Assembly: GCA_005877705.1 (NCBI GenBank)
Contig: VBNY01000020.1
Coordinates: 1-14,656 of the forward strand
Direction of reading: 5' to 3'
Source: Gammaproteobacteria bacterium
GTDB lineage: Bacteria > Pseudomonadota > Gammaproteobacteria > Steroidobacterales > Steroidobacteraceae
Length of the DNA: 14,656 nt
In this document: one piece after another, positions 1 to 6,545 of the stretch
Layout: each line of letters starts with the position of its first letter
Position numbering within the stretch: position 1 is the first letter of the stretch
Notes under the pieces: generated by a model
What the model saw: the letters and a program-made list of their open reading frames with translations, nothing else
The model's database searches: none
Told to the model about the DNA's origin: nothing
Made by a program: the position numbers and the translations under genes

Positions 1-805
1 TGCGCGTGGTCTCGAGGTCCTGGGACTTCGAGGACAGCGTGTTCGCCTCGCGGTTGAGCTCCTGCATGAGGAAGTCGAGTCGCCGGCCGGCCGGCTCGCC
101 GCCGTGGATCACGCGCCGGATCTCCTCGATGTGGCCGGTGAGCCGATCGAGCTCCTCGTCCACGTCCAGCCGCTGCAGAAGCAGCGCGAGCTCCTGCTCG
201 AGCCGCTCCTGGTCGACGTCGGCCTTGAGCTCGAGGAGTCGCTCGCCCAGCTTCGCCCGCATTCGAGCGTGTACTTCAGGAAGCCGCACGCGCACCTGAG
301 CCACCAGGGCTTCCAGACTCGTGCAACGCTGCTCGAGCAGTTCGCGCAGACGCAGGCCCTCACGCGCGCGGGCAGCCACGAGGTCCTCGAGGGTGCTGCC
401 GAATACTGCGTGCGTGGCCACCAGCAGCTCTTCGCCGCGGTCGCTGTCGTCCCGCAGCACGCCGGGCCAGCGCAGGACATCGAGCACATCCACGGCGTAG
501 TGCTCAGGCAGCGCGCGAGCAACTTCGCGCACGCGAGCCAGCAGGCGAGCGAGGGCTTCGGTATCGACCTCCAGAGCGCTCGCGGCGCCCTCGGGGCGGC
601 GATAATTGATCGCGCAATCCACCTTGCCGCGGCGGATCTCGCGCGCGAGCCGCTGGCGCAACTCGCCTTCGGCGGCGCGCAGCTCATCGGGGAGACGAAA
701 GCCCGCCTCCAGAAAGCGGTGGTTGACGCTGCGCAGCTCGCACACGAGCGCGCCCCACGACCCGGAGACTTCCCGGCGGGCGAAACCGGTCATGCTGGCG
801 ATCAT
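1..805 (-). CDS. yicC: YicC/YloC-family endoribonuclease, 3' end outside window
   Basis: The first 268 codons of a YicC-family protein are visible on the minus strand, beginning MIASMTGFARREV at 805. The family is about 290 residues, so roughly 20 C-terminal residues lie beyond position 1. Recognisable family blocks in order are the MTGFARRE N-terminus, LRSVNHRFLE, the RGKVDC segment near residues 58-63, DVLRWPGVL in the middle, and the C-terminal signature with RRLDFLMQELNREANTLSSK. E. coli YicC and Bacillus YloC are reported endoribonucleases involved in RNA turnover, which is family knowledge. The first Met matches the E. coli start (MIRSMT); Met at 793 is the alternative. The gene diverges from the phosphatase gene at 894 and lies near rph, another RNA-processing gene. 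I see no damage in the visible part. Confidence 0.95.
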   Translation of the reverse strand, partial: MIASMTGFARREVSGSWGALVCELRSVNHRFLEAGFRLPDELRAAEGELRQRLAREIRRGKVDCAINYRRPEGAASALEVDTEALARLLARVREVARALPEHYAVDVLDVLRWPGVLRDDSDRGEELLVATHAVFGSTLEDLVAARAREGLRLRELLEQRCTSLEALVAQVRVRLPEVHARMRAKLGERLLELKADVDQERLEQELALLLQRLDVDEELDRLTGHIEEIRRVIHGGEPAGRRLDFLMQELNREANTLSSKSQDLETTR

Positions 806-893
806 GGTTTGCTCGGCATGCCGGTTCCGGGCATATACGAATGGTTTATGTACCCCAACGCTACGCTCGTCTGCTGCGGGGTGATATAAAAGC
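806..893. promoter_or_regulatory. Divergent intergenic region between yicC and the phosphatase gene
   Basis: These 88 bp separate two divergent genes, so promoters for both should lie here. Rightward, TATAAA at 885-890 resembles a -10 box, but it is so close to the GTG at 894 that transcription would begin inside the first codons. No good -35 sits 17 bp before it. Leftward, TATATG (837-832) with TTGGGG (858-853) 15 bp upstream is a weak candidate for yicC. Neither is strong, and no clear operator palindrome is visible. Confidence 0.3.
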
Positions 894-1685
894 GTGATCC
901 AGTCTAACAGATGCACGGAATTCTTCTTGCGGGTCGAGTACGCCGACATCAGCCTGCTGGGTGGGCGCGAGGAGAACCAGGATCGCGTCGCCGCGGCCGT
1001 GGCGGAGCATGCGGCGTTGCTCGTCGTCGCGGATGGCATGGGGGGGCATGCGGACGGTGCGCGGGCCGCCGAGGTCACGAAGCAGGTGGTCCTGGAAGCC
1101 TTCTGGCACACGCCCCAGCCGCTGTTCGATCCGCTGGGCTTTCTGCACATCACGCTGGGGCGTGCGCACGATGAAGTCGTCAAGCTGGGCGTCAAGTTGG
1201 CGGTCGAGCAGCGGCCGCGAGCGACCTGCGCGATCTGCCTCATGCAGCAACATGCGACCTGGGTGGCACACGTTGGAGACAGCAGGCTGTACCACCTGCG
1301 GCGCGGCGCGCTCCTGTGGCGTAGCCGGGACCACAGCCATGTCGAGCTGCTGCTGCGCGAGGGCCTCATCACCGCGGACCAGGCGCAGACCCATCCGATG
1401 CGCAACTTCGTCGAGTGTTGTCTCGGCGGGGATCCGATTCTGCCGGACATGTCCCTCACCCGGCGTCGCCCGATCGAGCCGAGCGACGTGCTGATGGTGT
1501 GCACGGACGGCATGTGGAGCGGCCTGAAGGATACGGAGATCGCCGGCGAGCTCGGCGTGGCGGGCGTGCCGCTGCGTGAGAAACTCCTCGAGCTTGCGCA
1601 GCGCGCCGTGGCGCGGGCCGGCGCCTCGAGTGACAACACGTCTGCGGCGGCGTTACGGTGGCTGGGCGATGACGAAAAAAAGTAA
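894..1685 (+). CDS. PP2C (PPM) family Ser/Thr protein phosphatase
   Basis: This 263-residue soluble protein has the metal-dependent PP2C phosphatase core. It should remove phosphate from Ser/Thr residues using two Mn/Mg ions. Metal-site motifs are present in order: EENQD (27-31, Asp30), VADGMGGH (45-52, Asp47/Gly48), AHVGDSRLY (125-133), CTDGMWSGL (203-211, Asp205) and SSDNTS (245-250, Asp247). There is no signal peptide or membrane segment. It resembles the stand-alone Stp/PrpC type, which usually works with a Hanks-type kinase, but no kinase is encoded in this window. The GTG at 894 has a possible Shine-Dalgarno (GGGGTGA, 878-884). Homology begins only at about residue 13 (RVEYADISLLGGREENQD), so a TTG at 927 is a reasonable alternative, especially if TATAAA at 885-890 is a -10 box. 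Substrate unknown. Confidence 0.9.
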   Translation: MIQSNRCTEFFLRVEYADISLLGGREENQDRVAAAVAEHAALLVVADGMGGHADGARAAEVTKQVVLEAFWHTPQPLFDPLGFLHITLGRAHDEVVKLGVKLAVEQRPRATCAICLMQQHATWVAHVGDSRLYHLRRGALLWRSRDHSHVELLLREGLITADQAQTHPMRNFVECCLGGDPILPDMSLTRRRPIEPSDVLMVCTDGMWSGLKDTEIAGELGVAGVPLREKLLELAQRAVARAGASSDNTSAAALRWLGDDEKK

Positions 1686-1692
1686 ACCTGTG

Positions 1693-1717
1693 CGGCACGC
1701 TACGGCACGCTACGGCA
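1693..1717. repeat. Short tandem repeat, 10-bp unit, 2.5 copies
   Basis: CGGCACGCTA occurs at 1693-1702 and 1703-1712, then CGGCA at 1713-1717. It lies in the 60-bp gap between the phosphatase stop and rph. No function is evident. The core CTACGGCA is the reverse complement of TGCCGTAG, which also occurs in the tandem repeat at 6492-6511. Confidence 0.75.
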
Positions 1718-1745
1718 AGCGGGCCCTGAAGCGGAAGTAAAGCCC

Positions 1746-2483
1746 ATGACCAGACCCAGCGGGCGCAGGCCCGATCAGCTGCGGCGCGTGAGCCTGACGC
1801 GCCGGTTTGCCAAGCACGCGGAAGGCTCGGTGCTGGTCGCGTACGGTGATACGCAGGTGCTGTGCACCGCGAGCGTCGAGGACACGGTCCCGCAGTTTCT
1901 GCGCGGCAAGGGCCAGGGCTGGGTGACGGCCGAGTACGGCATGCTGCCCAGGGCGACTCACGCGCGCACAGCGCGCGAGGCCGCTCGCGGCAAGCAGAGC
2001 GGGCGCACTCAAGAGATCCAACGCCTCGTCGGCCGATCGTTGCGCGCGGTCATCGATCTCAAGGCCCTCGGCGAGCGCACCATCACGGTCGACTGCGATG
2101 TGCTGCAGGCGGATGGCGGCACGCGCACGGCCTCGATCACCGGCGGCTACGTGGCGCTGGCCGAGGCGTGCGAGCGTCTCGTGAGCCGACGCCTGACCGC
2201 CACGAGTCCCGTACATGGGCAGGTGGCGGCCGTGTCAGTTGGAATCGTCGCCGGCGTCCCGGTGTTGGATCTCGACTACGCGGAGGACTCGCAGGCCGAA
2301 ACCGACATGAACGTCGTCATGAACAACGGCGGCGCGTTCGTTGAGATCCAGGGCACGGCCGAGGGCCATGCATTCCGGCGGCATGAGCTCGATGCGCTGC
2401 TGAACCTCGCGGTGAGCGGCATCGCCGAGCTGTTCGCTCTGCAGGCGCAGGCGCTGTACGACCCAGCCGCCGCGCCCGCGTGA
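1746..2483 (+). CDS. rph: Ribonuclease PH
   Basis: This 245-residue protein closely matches RNase PH (E. coli 238 aa). The enzyme is phosphate-dependent, trims tRNA 3' ends, and acts in the cytoplasm as a hexameric ring. Diagnostic blocks in order are LTRRFAKHAEGSVLV near residue 18, GDTQVLCTAS, QGWVTAEYGMLPRATH, the REAARGKQSGRTQEIQRL stretch with the phosphate-contacting arginines, DCDVLQADGGTRTASITGG around residues 116-134, and EDSQAETDMNVVM near 180. The ATG at 1746 has GGAAG about 9-10 nt upstream and gives the usual N-terminus. The stop is followed directly by the rdgB ATG with no spacer, indicating co-transcription. The rph-rdgB pairing is common in gammaproteobacteria. The gene appears intact. 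Confidence 0.97.
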   Translation: MTRPSGRRPDQLRRVSLTRRFAKHAEGSVLVAYGDTQVLCTASVEDTVPQFLRGKGQGWVTAEYGMLPRATHARTAREAARGKQSGRTQEIQRLVGRSLRAVIDLKALGERTITVDCDVLQADGGTRTASITGGYVALAEACERLVSRRLTATSPVHGQVAAVSVGIVAGVPVLDLDYAEDSQAETDMNVVMNNGGAFVEIQGTAEGHAFRRHELDALLNLAVSGIAELFALQAQALYDPAAAPA

Positions 2484-3137
2484 ATGACGAGCGGGACAAA
2501 AGTCACGCCTTTTGGCCCGCGCGCAGCCGGCGCCGCAGGCGGCTTTCTGCCGAAAACCAGGCTCGTCCTGGCCAGTAGCAACGCCGGCAAGCTGCGCGAA
2601 CTGACGGCGCTGCTGGCGCCGCTCGGTCTCGATCTCGTCGCGCAAAGCGCCCTCGGCATCGAAGCGCCGCGCGAAACCGGCGTGACGTTCGCCGCGAACG
2701 CCCTGCTCAAGGCACGGCACGCGGCCCGGGCCGCCAAGCTTGCCGCGCTCGCGGATGACTCCGGTCTCGAAGTCGACGCGCTCGGCGGCCGTCCCGGCGT
2801 GCACTCCGCGCGCTTTGCCGGCGAGGGCGCGAGTGATCTCGCCAACCTGCAGAAGCTCCTGGCTGAGCTACATGACGTGCCCGCTGAGCGGCGTCAGGCA
2901 CGCTATCAGTGCGTGATCGTGTTGGCTCGTGACGCCGACGATCCCGACCCGATCATCGCCCACGGGACCTGGGAGGGGCATATGCACGAGCGCGGAGCTG
3001 GCCCCCGAGCAGAAGAACGCCGTCAGCCACCGGGCGCAGGCGCTACGCGCGCTCGTCGCGCTACTGAGGCAGGCGGGCCTGAGCGGACCCAAGCCACCCC
3101 CCGTGCCCGCGGACAGCCGCAGGCCGCTCGCGAGTGA
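2484..3137 (+). pseudogene. rdgB: rdgB (Ham1/ITPase family XTP/dITP pyrophosphatase), apparently disrupted by a frame-breaking deletion
   Basis: RdgB hydrolyses non-canonical purine nucleotides (ITP, dITP, XTP) to the monophosphate, keeping them out of DNA. Residues 25-165 match well: LASSNAGKLREL (29-40), ETGVTFAANALLKARHA (64-80), ADDSGLEVDALGGRPGVHSAR (90-110) and AHGTWEG (159-165). After GTWEG (ends 2978) the frame becomes Arg/Gly-rich and family-unlike. The true C-terminus (TSAELAPEQKNAVSHRAQAL) resumes from 2986 in the next frame. Compared with E. coli RdgB about 25 residues are absent, including the conserved GGFGYDP substrate-pocket segment. Only 7 nt remain in that place, so about 68 nt are missing. 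As written, the 217-residue product would be non-functional. Residues about 5-24 form an extra N-terminal segment encoded by a repeat copy (2497-2556). No ATG/GTG/TTG lies between this segment and the conserved core. Confidence 0.85.
2497..2556 (+). repeat. Diverged repeat copy A, overlapping the 5' end of rdgB
   Basis: This segment starts with CAAAAGTCACGCCTT (2497-2511) and ends with CTGCCGAAAA (2547-2556). The first 15 bases are identical to 6400-6414, and the right end resembles CTGTCCGAAAA at 6478-6488. Both copies have a GC-rich CCG/GGCGG core before the right end. This copy is about 60 bp and lacks the hairpin insert present in the second copy. Here the repeat is translated as the RdgB N-terminal extension. 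Confidence 0.65.
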
Positions 3138-3153
3138 TGCACAATCCGTGCGG

Positions 3154-3768
3154 ATGAAACGCGGAAAGCTCTTTGTCATCGCTGCCCCCTCCGGCGCGGG
3201 CAAGACCTCTCTCGTCAAGGCGCTCCTCGAGCGCAGACCGCAGTTGCATGTCTCCGTTTCGCACACCACGCGGCCCCGGCGGCCGACCGAGGTGCACGGC
3301 CGAGAGTACTACTTTGTCACCGAGCCAGAATTCCAACAGCTCGTGGATCGAGGCCAGTTCCTCGAGCATGCCCGCGTCTTCGACAACCACTACGGCACCG
3401 CCCGCGCGCCCGTTGAAACGCAGCTCGCCCAGGGGAGCAGCGTGGTTCTGGAGATCGACTGGCAGGGCGCCCGGCAGGTGCGCGATGCCATGCCGGAGTG
3501 CTCGACCATCTTCGTCCTGCCCCCGTCCCGCCGCGCGCTCGAGGAGCGCCTGCGTCAGCGGGCGACCGACTCGGACGCGGTGATCGCGCGGCGGCTGCGT
3601 GACGCCGTGAGCGACATGTCGCACTGGCGTGAATTCGATTACGTGATCGTGAACGAGGACTTCGAGAAAGCGGTCGCCGATCTGGTGCGGATCGTCGACG
3701 GGCGCGGCGAGGATCTCGAGGCGCAGCGCCCGCAGCTGCAGGCCCTGCTGGCCGAGCTGCTGGGGTGA
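3154..3768 (+). CDS. gmk: Guanylate kinase
   Basis: This 204-residue protein (E. coli 207 aa) phosphorylates GMP to GDP with ATP. It is an essential cytoplasmic step supplying GTP and, through it, the substrate for (p)ppGpp. The P-loop is at APSGAGKTS (11-19). The GMP-binding block follows: SVSHTTRPRRPTEVHG, then YYFV and the FLEHARVFDNHYGT segment, EIDWQGARQVR, and the lid Arg-rich region ERLRQRATDSDAVIARRL. ATG at 3154 matches the family N-terminus; no strong Shine-Dalgarno is seen, and GTG at 3148 is an alternative. The same frame is open upstream to 2929 and includes RdgB C-terminal residues with no intervening stop. That is probably a by-product of sequence damage in rdgB rather than a designed fusion. 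Confidence 0.96.
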   Translation: MKRGKLFVIAAPSGAGKTSLVKALLERRPQLHVSVSHTTRPRRPTEVHGREYYFVTEPEFQQLVDRGQFLEHARVFDNHYGTARAPVETQLAQGSSVVLEIDWQGARQVRDAMPECSTIFVLPPSRRALEERLRQRATDSDAVIARRLRDAVSDMSHWREFDYVIVNEDFEKAVADLVRIVDGRGEDLEAQRPQLQALLAELLG

Positions 3769-3874
3769 GGTTGACAGGGCGGCGACAGCGGCTGGCCTGA
3801 CAGGCCGGTTTTCGCTTATATTGGTGGACCCTTTGCGCCCGGATGCGGCGCGTCTTTTTCCGAAGTACTGACCT
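3769..3874 (+). promoter_or_regulatory. gmk-rpoZ intergenic region with small hairpin and possible -10 element
   Basis: This 106-bp gap contains a 5-bp perfect stem, GGCCT-gac-AGGCC (3794-3806), followed by GGTTTTCG. It then has TATATT at 3817-3822, which resembles a -10 box. CTGACA at 3797-3802 resembles a -35, but the 14-bp spacing is too short for a standard sigma-70 promoter. It may hold an rpoZ-spoT promoter and a weak terminator for gmk. The hairpin is short and lacks a proper T-tract, so neither reading is firm. Confidence 0.3.
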
Positions 3875-4153
3875 ATGGCCCGAATCACCGTCGAAGACTG
3901 CCTGCACAACGTCGACAACCTGTTCCAGCTCGTGCTGCTGGCCGCGCAACGCGCACGGCGGGTCGCCAACGGCGCCGAGCCCACGGTCCCGTGGGAGAAC
4001 GACAAGCCGACCGTGGTTGCCCTCCGTGAGATCGCCGCGGGCAATGTCACCGTGGAGATGCTCCGTGAGCCGGAGCCTCCCGCGGACTCCGCAACGCCCG
4101 ATGCCGACAACCAATCCACCTTCCGTGCTCCGCAGTTCGGCCTCGGAGACTGA
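3875..4153 (+). CDS. rpoZ: DNA-directed RNA polymerase omega subunit
   Basis: The 92-residue product (E. coli 91 aa) begins MARITVEDCLHNVDNLFQLV and continues LLAAQRARRVANG, then VPWENDKPTVVALREIAAG, which is the standard omega signature. Omega assists assembly of the beta' subunit and, in E. coli, forms part of a ppGpp binding site on RNA polymerase. The acidic C-terminal tail (residues about 64-92) is variable in the family. The gene lies 18 nt upstream of spoT, a conserved gammaproteobacterial pair. The Shine-Dalgarno is weak (CCGAAG region). The gene is intact. Confidence 0.96.
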   Translation: MARITVEDCLHNVDNLFQLVLLAAQRARRVANGAEPTVPWENDKPTVVALREIAAGNVTVEMLREPEPPADSATPDADNQSTFRAPQFGLGD

Positions 4154-4171
4154 CGAAACATAAGCCTCGCC

Positions 4172-6295
4172 ATGGACTATGCGTCTTCGCTCCTGGGACT
4201 GCTCCCCGGCGGAAGGCGCACTCCCGGGCTGAAGGAGCTGCTGGCCTCCGTCGGCAGTTACCTGCCCGCCGAGCAGGTGGCGCGCATCCGCGAGGCCGCG
4301 GAGTTCGGCGCCTCCGCTCACAAGGGACAGAAGCGGCTCTCCGGCGAGCCCTTCATCGCTCACCCGGTGGCCGCCGCAGCCATCCTCGCCGACCTGCACC
4401 TCGACCCCGACACGATCATCGCGGCGATCCTGCACGACGTCATCGAGGACACGCCCACCCCCAAGGACCAGCTCGCAGCGCGCTTCGGCGCGGACGTGGC
4501 CGAGCTCGTCGATGGCGTGACGAAGCTCGACCAGATCAAGTTCAAGAGCCGCGAGGAGGCCCAGGCCGAATCCTTCCGCAAGATGCTGCTGGCGATGGTG
4601 CGCGACCTGCGCGTGATTCTGGTGAAGCTCGCCGACCGCACTCACAACATGCGCACCATCGAGGCCATGGCGCTCGCGCGGCGCCGCGCCATCGCCCGCG
4701 AGACGCTCGAGATCTACGCGCCGATCGCCGAGCGGCTCGGCCTCTACAACATGAAGCTCGAGCTGGAGGATCTGGGGTTCAAGACGCTCTATCCGCGGCG
4801 CTATCACGTGCTCGAGCGCGCGCTGAGGCGCGCGCGCGGCAATCAGAAGGAATTCCTGAAGAAGATCGAGCAGCAGCTGAACGCCGCGCTGCTGAAGAGC
4901 GAGATCGCGGCGCGCGTGGAGACGCGCGAGAAGCATCTCCACAGCATCTACAAGAAGATGCTGCGCAAGCGCGCGATGCTCAATGAGATCGTGGACGTCC
5001 ACGGGATCCGCATCATCGTCGACAAACCCGACACCTGTTATCGCGCCCTCGGCGTCGTGCACTCGGTCTTCAAGCCGATGCCCGGCCGCTTCAAGGACTA
5101 CATCGCGATCCCGCGCGTGAACGGCTACCAGTCGCTGCATACGACGCTGTTCGGCCCCAACGGCGTGCCGATCGAGGCCCAGATCCGCACCCAGGACATG
5201 CACTGGGTCGCCGAGTCGGGCATTGCCGCGCACTGGAAATACAAGGCGGGCGGCGCCGGAGAGTCGCGCCAGCAGCAGCACACCCGCGAGTGGCTCTCGA
5301 ATCTCGTCTCGCTGCAGGAGAGCGGCTCGTCCGAGGAATTCCTCGAGAGCGTGAAGGTCGATCTGTTCCCCGACAAGGTGTACGTGTTCACGCCCAAGGG
5401 CGAGATCCTGCGGCTGCCGAGCGGCGCCACGGTCGTCGACTTCGCGTACGCGGTCCACACCGACATCGGCAACCGCTGCGTCGCGGCCAAGGTCGACCGG
5501 CGCCTCACGCCGCTGCGCACGGTGCTGCGCAATGGCCAGACCGTCGAGATCATCACCGCCAAGGGCGCCATGCCCAACCCCTCGTGGGTGAATTTCGTCG
5601 TCACCGCAAAGGCGCGCAGCGCGATCCGCCATTACCTGAAGGGTTTGCGGCGCACGGAGGCGATCGCGCTCGGCTCGCGGCTCCTCAATCAGGCGCTCGG
5701 GGAGTTCCGGCTGTCGCTCGATGATGTGAGCCCGGAAGCCCAGCACAGCGCACTCGGCGAGCTCGGCATGAAGGATCTCGATGAGCTGTACGAGAGGATC
5801 GGGCTCGGCGAGCGCCTGGCGCCGCTGGTCGCGCGGCGGCTGCTCCCCAGCGGCCAGACGGAGGACGGCTCCGGGGCGCCGGCGCCGCTCGCGATCGCGG
5901 GCACCGAAGGGCTGCTGGTCACCTACGCGCGCTGCTGCTTCCCGATCCCGTACGATCCGATCTTCGCGTTTCTGTCCTCGGGCCGCGGCGTGGTGATCCA
6001 TCGCGAGAACTGCGTGAACGTCGAGGATTACCGCAAGCACCCGGAGAAGTGGCTGCCCGTCAGCTGGCAGGCCGCCCCGGACCGGCTGTTCAGCTCGGAG
6101 ATTCGCGCCTACGTGGTGAACCGCACCGGCGTGCTGGCCGCGGTCGCCGCCGCGATTGCCAGCACGGAAACCAACATCGACCACGTCTCGATCGACGGGC
6201 ACGACAGCGATGCAGCTCGCGCGTATCGTACGCGTGATCCGGCGCATGCCGGACGTGAGGCGCGTTACGCGCACGATCGCCGCGCATGCGCGTGA
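4172..6295 (+). CDS. spoT: Bifunctional (p)ppGpp synthetase/hydrolase SpoT with frameshifted C-terminus
   Basis: The product is a RelA/SpoT homologue with the usual order. The HD hydrolase domain has HKGQKRLSGEPFIAHP near residue 50, HDVIEDTP near 89-96 and LADRTHNMRT near 152. The synthetase domain has REKHLHSIYKKM and DYIAIPRVNGYQSLHT near 310-325. The TGS domain spans about 390-450 (DKVYVFTPKGEI, DFAYAVHTDIG), followed by a helical region, the conserved CCFPIPYDP near 590 and a C-terminal ACT domain. HD residues are intact, so hydrolase activity is expected. Within the ACT domain, after NIDHVSIDGHDS (about 6207), the frame turns unlike the family. The true ending MQLARIVRVIRRMPDVRRVT continues from 6210 in another frame to a stop at 6350. 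Alignment with E. coli SpoT implies about 41 nt missing. The last 28 or so of the 707 residues are therefore aberrant. Start ATG at 4172. Confidence 0.93.
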   Translation: MDYASSLLGLLPGGRRTPGLKELLASVGSYLPAEQVARIREAAEFGASAHKGQKRLSGEPFIAHPVAAAAILADLHLDPDTIIAAILHDVIEDTPTPKDQLAARFGADVAELVDGVTKLDQIKFKSREEAQAESFRKMLLAMVRDLRVILVKLADRTHNMRTIEAMALARRRAIARETLEIYAPIAERLGLYNMKLELEDLGFKTLYPRRYHVLERALRRARGNQKEFLKKIEQQLNAALLKSEIAARVETREKHLHSIYKKMLRKRAMLNEIVDVHGIRIIVDKPDTCYRALGVVHSVFKPMPGRFKDYIAIPRVNGYQSLHTTLFGPNGVPIEAQIRTQDMHWVAESGIAAHWKYKAGGAGESRQQQHTREWLSNLVSLQESGSSEEFLESVKVDLFPDKVYVFTPKGEILRLPSGATVVDFAYAVHTDIGNRCVAAKVDRRLTPLRTVLRNGQTVEIITAKGAMPNPSWVNFVVTAKARSAIRHYLKGLRRTEAIALGSRLLNQALGEFRLSLDDVSPEAQHSALGELGMKDLDELYERIGLGERLAPLVARRLLPSGQTEDGSGAPAPLAIAGTEGLLVTYARCCFPIPYDPIFAFLSSGRGVVIHRENCVNVEDYRKHPEKWLPVSWQAAPDRLFSSEIRAYVVNRTGVLAAVAAAIASTETNIDHVSIDGHDSDAARAYRTRDPAHAGREARYAHDRRACA

Positions 6296-6350
6296 TGAGC
6301 GCGATGAGCCCGTCGTCGACGACAACGACGAAGGCGAGGCTAGCGAATGA
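6207..6350 (+). other. Out-of-frame remnant of the SpoT C-terminus
   Basis: From ATG at 6210 this frame encodes MQLARIVRVIRRMPDVRRVT and then an acidic tail (DERDEPVVDDNDEGEASE) ending at TGA 6348-6350. It matches the end of SpoT-family ACT domains (E. coli HLANIMRKIRVMPDVIKVTR). It is not a separate gene. It marks where the intact spoT reading frame should end and so gives the likely true stop codon. Confidence 0.8.
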
Positions 6351-6399
6351 CGCCCGTCGCGGAACCGGCATGCTTCGCGGCGGAGAAGGCGGCAGCCGG

Positions 6400-6488
6400 C
6401 AAAAGTCACGCCTTATGGGCACCCCAGGAAATCGCAGACGATTTCCTGGGACCCCGCCGCGGGCGGCAGCGGAGCTACTGTCCGAAAA
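6400..6488 (+). repeat. Diverged repeat copy B, between spoT and ridA
   Basis: This copy begins CAAAAGTCACGCCTT (6400-6414), identical to 2497-2511, and ends CTGTCCGAAAA (6478-6488). It is about 29 bp longer than copy A, and the excess corresponds to the hairpin at 6423-6450. It lies wholly between genes, in the same orientation relative to transcription as copy A. The pattern fits a short dispersed intergenic element of the REP/MITE kind, but only two copies are visible here. Confidence 0.65.
6423..6450. repeat. Perfect 12-bp inverted repeat with 4-nt loop
   Basis: CCCAGGAAATCG (6423-6434) pairs perfectly with CGATTTCCTGGG (6439-6450) around a CAGA loop. It lies inside repeat copy B in the spoT-ridA gap. 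The following bases are ACCCCGCC, not a T-tract, so it is not a classic intrinsic terminator. It could stabilise a transcript end or serve as the structured core of a mobile repeat. Confidence 0.85.
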
Positions 6489-6491
6489 AGG

Positions 6492-6511
6492 GCCGTAGGC
6501 TGCCGTAGGCC
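6492..6511. repeat. Tandem 10-bp repeat upstream of ridA
   Basis: GCCGTAGGCT (6492-6501) is followed by GCCGTAGGCC (6502-6511), two adjacent copies differing at the last base. It lies just right of repeat copy B and about 35 bp before the ridA start. No function is evident. Confidence 0.7.
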
Positions 6512-6545
6512 ACTTGTTCCCATTGACCAGGAGGACTCGACGACG

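Noticed and set aside
104..889. A 261-codon plus-strand frame opposite yicC
   Set aside because: The minus strand encodes a clear YicC protein through the same bases. The plus-strand product has no recognisable motifs.
3317..6409. A very long (about 1030-codon) open frame on the minus strand opposite gmk, rpoZ and spoT
   Set aside because: The plus strand carries unmistakable gmk, rpoZ and spoT. Long antisense open frames are expected in GC-rich DNA with G/C-rich third codon positions, and this translation shows no domain I recognise.
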